Part shown: in pieces, positions 59,399 to 64,000 of the stretch
Layout: every line of letters begins with the position of its first letter
Position numbering within the stretch: position 1 is the stretch's first letter
Source: Alkalihalophilus pseudofirmus
GTDB lineage: Bacteria > Bacillota > Bacilli > Bacillales > Bacillaceae_D
Direction: 5' to 3'
NCBI RefSeq assembly: GCF_029094545.1
Contig: NZ_CP117835.1
Location: 848,001-912,000, forward strand
DNA length: 64,000 bases
Position numbers and translations under genes: made by a program
The notes under the pieces: generated by a model
Database searches by the model: none
Told to the model about the DNA's origin: nothing
The model's input: the letters and a program-made list of their open reading frames with translations, nothing else

Positions 59399-61390
59399 AT
59401 GAAGCGCGGAATGAGAGCAGAAGATTTATACAAATTAAAATCAGTAAAAAACCCACAACTCTCCCCGGATGGGAAAAATGTTGTATTTGTACAAACAGTA
59501 ATCAATGAAGACAAACACGACTATGAATCACATTTGTTTATCAGTGACATAGATGGTAAACAAGTACGTCAATGGACATTTGGAGATGGATCAGATAATA
59601 CACCTGCATGGTCTCCAGATGGACGTTTTATTGCCTTTACATCTACTCGTAGCGGGAAATCTCAAATTTACCTTATCAGTGCTGAGGGAGGAGAAGCAAG
59701 ACAGATTACGTCTTGTCTAAATGGAGCTAAGTATCCAATGTGGTCACCCGACAGCTCCAAAATTCTTTTTGAAGGTTCATTAGCACCAAATGAGAAGCTC
59801 ACAGATAAGAAGAGGGACAAGAAAGAAAAAAATGGCGACAAGCTGCCTGAGCCGATGGTGGTTGAAAGAATCCGCTATAAGTCCGATGCGACCGGGTTTC
59901 TTGATGATAAAAATCAGCACTTGGGAATCGTGACGGTTGAGACTGGAGAGGTCCTGCAGCTGACTGATGGTGATCGTGATCATGCTGCTGGCGCTTGGTC
60001 AGCAGACGGTCAGAGTATTGTGTTTTCTGCAGACTTAGGAGAGGATCCTGATTTTAGCCATATATCTGATGTATACATCATGTCCCTTGCTGACAAACAG
60101 CTCACAAAGATTACGCCAAGTACTGGTTTCTTCGGAAATCCAAATTATTCACCAGACGGCAAATACATAACATTGATTGGACATGAAAAAGAATACAAGA
60201 GTGCGACATTATCTCGTGTATGGCTTTATGAATTGGAGTCACAATCACTGCAATGTCTGACCGCAGACTTGGATATTCATGTTGGAGATATTGCAATAGG
60301 CGATTTTCACTCTGCTATCGTAGACCAAGGGGCGGTTTGGACGAATGACAGTAAAGGATTTTATTTTCTTGTAACCGATCAAGGGAGGACAGCTGTATAT
60401 TATGGCACGATTGAAGGTGAAATGTATCCGGCAATGAATGATAATGAGCATGTGTACGGAATGACCATCAATCCTGATACTCACGAGGCTGTTGCAGCAA
60501 TAAGTAACCCGACACATCCCGGTGATCTTTTCAAAGTGAACTTATCAACAGGTGAGAGAACACAGCTTACGTATGTAAACGACGATTTCTTTAAGGATAT
60601 AGAACTTTCTTCAGCTGAACCAATCACGTTTGATGCACCGGATGGCTGGGAGGTTCATGGCTGGGTAATGAAGCCATTTGGTTTTGAAGAAGGGAAGAAA
60701 TATCCGACGATTATTGAAGTTCATGGCGGACCTCACGCAATGTATGCCAATACGTATTTTCATGAGTTTCAAATGCTCGCATCAGCAGGCTATGTCGTCG
60801 TATTTACCAATCCGCGCGGCAGCCATGGCTACGGTCAAGCCTTTGTAGATGCTGTTCGAGGGGACTATGGCGGGAAAGATTATCAAGACGTAATAGCTGC
60901 GACTGATTATGCTGTGGAATATCTAGAATATGTCGATGCAGACAACCTAGGAATTACTGGCGGGAGCTATGGCGGATTTATGACGAACTGGGCAGTCAGT
61001 CATACTAATCGTTATAAAGCAGCTGTCACACAGCGTTCCATTTCCAATTGGCTGAGCTTTTATGGGGTGAGTGATATCGGCTACTATTTTTCAGAGTGGG
61101 AAGTAGGCGGAGATTTGATTGAAGAAACTGAAAAGCTTTGGAAACACTCTCCTATAGCCCATGTTAGCAAAGTGGAAACACCGCTTCTCATCCTTCACGG
61201 AGAAAAAGATTACCGCTGTCCAATTGAACAAGCTGAGCAATTATTTGTGGCACTTAAGAAACAAAAGAAAGAAACAAAATTTGTTCGTTTCCCAGAAGCC
61301 AATCACGAACTTTCAAGAAGCGGTAATCCAAAGCTTCGGATCGAAAGGTTGAATCATATTAAAGGTTGGTTTGAAGAGTATTTAGATTAA
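59399..61390 (+). CDS. yuxL: S9 family acylaminoacyl-peptidase, YuxL type
   Basis: A 663-residue serine peptidase, close to the length of B. subtilis YuxL (657). Residues about 1-390 form a beta-propeller (WD40-like PD40 repeats such as P-Q-L-S-P-D-G-K and P-A-W-S-P-D-G-R). The alpha/beta-hydrolase end has Ser523 (G-G-S-Y-G-G-F), Asp604 (G-E-K-D-Y-R) and His636 (E-A-N-H-E-L). It is cytoplasmic and cuts short or acylated peptides. The ribosome site is GAGGTG before the ATG. Monocistronic. Confidence 0.92.
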   Translation: MKRGMRAEDLYKLKSVKNPQLSPDGKNVVFVQTVINEDKHDYESHLFISDIDGKQVRQWTFGDGSDNTPAWSPDGRFIAFTSTRSGKSQIYLISAEGGEARQITSCLNGAKYPMWSPDSSKILFEGSLAPNEKLTDKKRDKKEKNGDKLPEPMVVERIRYKSDATGFLDDKNQHLGIVTVETGEVLQLTDGDRDHAAGAWSADGQSIVFSADLGEDPDFSHISDVYIMSLADKQLTKITPSTGFFGNPNYSPDGKYITLIGHEKEYKSATLSRVWLYELESQSLQCLTADLDIHVGDIAIGDFHSAIVDQGAVWTNDSKGFYFLVTDQGRTAVYYGTIEGEMYPAMNDNEHVYGMTINPDTHEAVAAISNPTHPGDLFKVNLSTGERTQLTYVNDDFFKDIELSSAEPITFDAPDGWEVHGWVMKPFGFEEGKKYPTIIEVHGGPHAMYANTYFHEFQMLASAGYVVVFTNPRGSHGYGQAFVDAVRGDYGGKDYQDVIAATDYAVEYLEYVDADNLGITGGSYGGFMTNWAVSHTNRYKAAVTQRSISNWLSFYGVSDIGYYFSEWEVGGDLIEETEKLWKHSPIAHVSKVETPLLILHGEKDYRCPIEQAEQLFVALKKQKKETKFVRFPEANHELSRSGNPKLRIERLNHIKGWFEEYLD

Positions 61391-61395
61391 ATGAG

Positions 61396-61429
61396 TCACA
61401 GCCACTTTACTTGAGTAGAGTGGCTGTTT
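61396..61429 (+). terminator. Terminator of yuxL
   Basis: ACAGCCACTTTAC / GTAGAGTGGCTGT stem (G-T pairs), short loop, T3. Confidence 0.78.
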
Positions 61430-61450
61430 GCCTAATAAGGAGGTTTAACC

Positions 61451-62383
61451 ATGGATCTGCAAAGCTTTTTTGTACAATCGGTCACTCATTATTTTAAAGA
61501 CGCTGGAGTGAAGTGGCTTAAAAACCTACCGTTTTTAATTAAAGAAATTGAAACAAAATTCAATGTAAAAATGGGGCAGCCGTATGAGCTGTCTATTAAT
61601 TATGTTGCACCTGCAAGGACTTTTGAAGGAGAAGAGGTTGTTGTTAAAATTTGTTTGCCTGGTTTAGGCTTTGAAAGCGAACTGGCTGCTCTCGAGAATC
61701 TAAAGGGAGGTGGAATTGTTCAGGTACTTGGGTCTGATGCCAAGCTCGGTGTAATGATTCTTCAGAAAGTAAGCCCTGGTGATACGTTAGCTTCTTGTGA
61801 GAGCGAAAAAGAAGCATGCCTGATAGCAGCCAATGTGTACAAAGAATTAAAAGGCTCGATAGTAAAAGAAGAGAATAATCTCTCTCTTTCCACAGCGAAA
61901 AATAGAGAGGAGAGCCTTCAAAAGATGATTGAAGAACATCCTGAAGGATTTGGTCCTCTTTCTAGAGATATGCTTGATGAAGCGTTAAAGGTCTTTACCT
62001 ATCTAAATGACTCCACAAAGAAAAGGTATGTTTTGCATGGAGATTTTCATCACTACAATATTCTCAAAGGTGAAAAAGGATGGAAAGCAATCGATCCTAA
62101 GGGGCTTGTTGGCGAAAGAGAGTACGATCTTATTCAGTTTATGTTAAATGTATTACCGGAAGCAGGGATCGAGGAAGTCCTTATGCAGCGTATCACCCTA
62201 TTTACAGAGCAGCTCAATTTGGATAGAAGAAGGCTGCTTCTCTACGGCTATGCTCACTCCGTTTTAGCAACTGCATGGACAGTTGATGAAGAGGGAGGAT
62301 ACAACAAGCACTTCTTTCAAACGATTGAATCATTTAAAAATATGTATCTGGCTGAAGCTGGCGAATGGCTCAGTAAAAAATAA
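61451..62383 (+). CDS. APH-family phosphotransferase (streptomycin 6-kinase/hydroxyurea type)
   Basis: A 310-residue kinase-fold protein of the APH(6)/hydroxyurea phosphotransferase family. The catalytic loop H-G-D-F-H-H-Y-N begins at His196, with catalytic Asp198 and Asn203, and I-D-P-K-G near 217 binds the metal. The N-lobe has V-V-V-K-I with the ATP-binding Lys near 66. Streptomycin is possible, but close relatives of this type in bacilli are not known to give resistance. AAGGAGG precedes the ATG. It lies 60 bases after yuxL with a terminator between them. Confidence 0.85.
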   Translation: MDLQSFFVQSVTHYFKDAGVKWLKNLPFLIKEIETKFNVKMGQPYELSINYVAPARTFEGEEVVVKICLPGLGFESELAALENLKGGGIVQVLGSDAKLGVMILQKVSPGDTLASCESEKEACLIAANVYKELKGSIVKEENNLSLSTAKNREESLQKMIEEHPEGFGPLSRDMLDEALKVFTYLNDSTKKRYVLHGDFHHYNILKGEKGWKAIDPKGLVGEREYDLIQFMLNVLPEAGIEEVLMQRITLFTEQLNLDRRRLLLYGYAHSVLATAWTVDEEGGYNKHFFQTIESFKNMYLAEAGEWLSKK

Positions 62384-62464
62384 AGAAGGTATTGGACGCG
62401 TAACATCAGCCAGTTCTCTTCCATAATCTAGTAAGGTTAATGAGGAAAATAAGGAGGGGGCTTT

Positions 62465-62794
62465 ATGGGTAATTATTTTGATGAAATACAACACTTGAAG
62501 CACTCAGAATATGGCGGTCCACAACCCGTCATAACAGTTACCCGAGTCGCTCTAAATGAAACAGAAGATGTGTCAATGGCTGATCAGTGGGTGGAATATA
62601 TTCAGCCGCTCGTCACATTCGCTCTTGAAGAAGTAAAAGAAGGAATTAATATGACTCATCTATTTCAAGAATATATTTTAGCCGGCGTTCTTGTCGGCCA
62701 AGGCTTTTCACCTGAGGAGGCGATTGCTCAGGTAGAGGAGTGGGAGAAGACGGGAGAATCACAGCTATTACAAGAGAGCAAGCAAATGGACTAA
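62465..62794 (+). CDS. Unknown small acidic protein
   Basis: A 109-residue soluble, acidic protein. Hydrophobic and charged residues alternate as in helices; E-E-A-I-A-Q-V-E-E-W near the end could be amphipathic. AAGGAGGGG precedes the ATG. It is followed by a strong terminator. No family recognised. Confidence 0.75.
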   Translation: MGNYFDEIQHLKHSEYGGPQPVITVTRVALNETEDVSMADQWVEYIQPLVTFALEEVKEGINMTHLFQEYILAGVLVGQGFSPEEAIAQVEEWEKTGESQLLQESKQMD

Positions 62795-62811
62795 GGTGAA
62801 ACTAACTAAGA

Positions 62812-62843
62812 AACAGCCCCTGAATGAAACTTCAAGGGCTGTT
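62812..62843 (+). terminator. Terminator
   Basis: AACAGCCCCTGAA / TTCAAGGGCTGTT stem with a 6-base loop and one mismatch. Confidence 0.82.
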
Positions 62844-62913
62844 ACTATTTATCATAAACTTGCGAAGGTTGTATAAACTAAGAAAGTGAACGTAACATTT
62901 GGGAGGTCTACAC

Positions 62914-63291
62914 ATGAAGATGAGTCAATTAGTTGAGCGAATTACCACGTTTTCAAAAAGCATGAGTAAAGAAGTACTTAAACAGTTCTCGCATGAAAAA
63001 ACGCATAAAATTGCTGTTCATCATTTAGCAGAGGCTATTCTAACGAATAAACAAACGGTCAAAAAAACAGAAGAATGGTTAGGACTTATCTTTAATGAAT
63101 ATCGCCTGACAGTAGGCCTGATTGATTTTAAATTAGAAACAAAAGGAACGAACAACGAAAAAATCATAAAATTGACGGCAGTTGAAAATGGGAATGATTT
63201 ATTCTGCTATGAAGCATATGAACCGATTCAATCTGAACAAGACCAGCATGCCGTTCCCCAATATGTATTTGACTATTTAACGAAAGCTTAA
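62914..63291 (+). CDS. Unknown soluble protein
   Basis: A 125-residue protein with a helical N-terminal half (K-E-V-L-K-Q-F, H-H-L-A-E-A-I-L) and a beta-rich second half (Y-R-L-T-V-G-L-I-D-F). No motif points to a function. The frame has a TTG at 62899, but ATG 62914 has GGGAGG 8 bases upstream. It ends in a terminator. Confidence 0.75.
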   Translation: MKMSQLVERITTFSKSMSKEVLKQFSHEKTHKIAVHHLAEAILTNKQTVKKTEEWLGLIFNEYRLTVGLIDFKLETKGTNNEKIIKLTAVENGNDLFCYEAYEPIQSEQDQHAVPQYVFDYLTKA

Positions 63292-63298
63292 TCAAGAG

Positions 63299-63330
63299 AC
63301 AAGGCGCTATTCATGTGGCCTTGTTTTTTT
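63299..63330 (+). terminator. Terminator
   Basis: CAAGGC / GCCTTG stem with a 12-base loop and T7. Confidence 0.8.
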
Positions 63331-63436
63331 ATGTCTATTATCAAATTTACAATATATTGAAACCGGAAGGGTCGAAATGCCGTAAATAGATGATGTGTAG
63401 AAAGACACGTGATAGATAAAAGAGAGGGGAAATAAG

Positions 63437-63658
63437 GTGAGATCTGAAGCTGTTGAAACGAAAAAGCTGCTGTATATCTTTGGAGTGATTGTGTTTGGGG
63501 GCATGCTCCTTAATTCAATCATTGATGCAGGCATTTACTTAGAGTACTATTCTTTAGAAAAATTATGGGAGTATCGTTTATTCATCGCAGGTGGTGCTGT
63601 GGTGTATTATGTTACTGTTTTCTTATTTCATTACCTAACTGTTCAATTAGATGAATAA
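63437..63658 (+). CDS. Unknown small two-span membrane protein
   Basis: A 73-residue protein with two hydrophobic segments (about 11-33 and 46-66). The start is GTG, with AGAGGGGAAATAAG before it. No family recognised. It lies between a terminator and a convergent gene. Confidence 0.7.
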   Translation: MRSEAVETKKLLYIFGVIVFGGMLLNSIIDAGIYLEYYSLEKLWEYRLFIAGGAVVYYVTVFLFHYLTVQLDE

Positions 63659-63710
63659 CATGAGTATTCTCAGGGGCTGCATTTTATAGCGTGAGAAATG
63701 CAAGCAAGAT

Positions 63711-63748
63711 TAGAGGTAATGAATGTTTAAGCCTACTCATTACCTCTA
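63711..63748 (-). terminator. Terminator of the M14-like gene
   Basis: TAGAGGTAATGA / TCATTACCTCTA perfect 12-base stem with a 14-base loop, 8 bases past the stop of the minus-strand gene. Confidence 0.78.
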
Positions 63749-63756
63749 GATTCTCA

Positions 63757-64000
63757 TTATTCTCCGAATTCTTCACTAAGGAAAGGTTCGACAGTGTATT
63801 GGGTAGGAAGGTCTTCCCAGAACGTTTCATCTGCATCATAAATGGATCCATCAGCAACAGCTTTAATCGTTGCCTCCATGGTGTCTACTGATTGCCTGAT
63901 TAAATATCCATTGCTTTTTTGACCGAGTATCGAACTGATATTTGGTGAGTCAGACATCCCTCTCATTTCAAATAGTAATGTAGGAACCTTATAATGAGTA
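63757..64000 (-). CDS. Probable M14 zinc carboxypeptidase, C-terminal fragment
   Basis: The last 80 codons of a gene that begins beyond the window; the frame is open at base 64000. The segment V-P-T-L-L-F-E-M-R-G-M-S-D-S-P resembles the end of M14 carboxypeptidases, where a catalytic Glu stands in an F-x-x-E-x-R-D strand. The rest is a helical tail ending F-G-E. An M14 enzyme could trim peptidoglycan or other peptides. Zinc ligands lie outside the window, so this is a moderate call. Confidence 0.5.
   Translation of the reverse strand, partial: THYKVPTLLFEMRGMSDSPNISSILGQKSNGYLIRQSVDTMEATIKAVADGSIYDADETFWEDLPTQYTVEPFLSEEFGE

Overview
The window reads as chromosome of a low-GC, endospore-forming Bacillaceae, probably an alkaliphilic or halotolerant one. 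Evidence for this: a tricistronic ger germinant-receptor operon with a small fourth gene, CtsR-type heptads before clpE, a HemAT aerotaxis sensor, strong AGGAGG ribosome sites with some TTG and GTG starts, a secreted subtilisin of the high-alkaline type, and very acidic secreted proteins (an inference). Almost every gene is single-copy house or accessory metabolism. I see no rRNA, tRNA, CRISPR array, prophage or intact insertion sequence.

Layout. 1-5.4 kb: the 3' part of a biotin-independent malonate decarboxylase operon (mdcH end, mdcA, mdcB, mdcC, a fused mdcD-mdcE, mdcG). 5.5-15 kb: polysaccharide deacetylase, an unknown membrane protein, a SWIM/SNF2 helicase, a YcsI-type hydro-lyase, DUF2628 and MFS membrane proteins. 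15-20.5 kb: clpE (minus) with a textbook CtsR-controlled promoter, then an 886-residue secreted protein made of seven NlpC/P60-like repeats of which only one keeps its catalytic residues. 20.6-25.2 kb: DUF2332, hemAT, a 30-residue membrane peptide, nicotinate phosphoribosyltransferase, DUF3870. 25.2-27.3 kb: ykfB-ykfC, recycling of murein peptides. 27.4-32.1 kb: alkaline subtilisin, GrpB, a stand-alone 5TM sensor domain, a SET-domain protein, an ArsR-DUF2087 repressor with its operator, and a gamma-glutamylcyclotransferase-fold protein.

32.2-37 kb: yxlEFG (the ABC part of the sigY operon, here without sigY but behind an ECF-type promoter), a 38-residue DUF6254 gene, a DUF1906 protein on an Asn-rich stalk, and a GlcD-type FAD oxidase. 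37-37.8 kb is an 868-base gap holding repeats, a sigma-A promoter, a small frameshifted gene and a terminator. 37.8-48.9 kb: WYL regulator, an ECF sigma/anti-sigma pair, AtoE, a lipoprotein, a TetR-controlled ABC exporter, and a second ECF sigma operon (sigma, PadR-like, SEDS-family membrane protein). 49-57.3 kb: nitrilase-family amidase, ger operon, two small unknown proteins, DUF421 and a ClC channel. 57.4-64 kb: bmrA-type multidrug exporter, yuxL-type S9 peptidase, an APH-family kinase, small unknowns, and the end of a probable M14 carboxypeptidase.

Shared themes are envelope and peptidoglycan work (deacetylase, NlpC/P60 array, ykfBC, SEDS operon, ger, DUF1906), extracytoplasmic stress control (two ECF sigma genes plus an ECF promoter) and export/drug resistance (TetR-ABC, BmrA, YxlFG). 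The best candidates for something undescribed are the mostly catalytically dead NlpC/P60 array, the sigma-PadR-SEDS operon with Glu in place of the usual SEDS Asp, and the frameshifted small gene at 37.45 kb.
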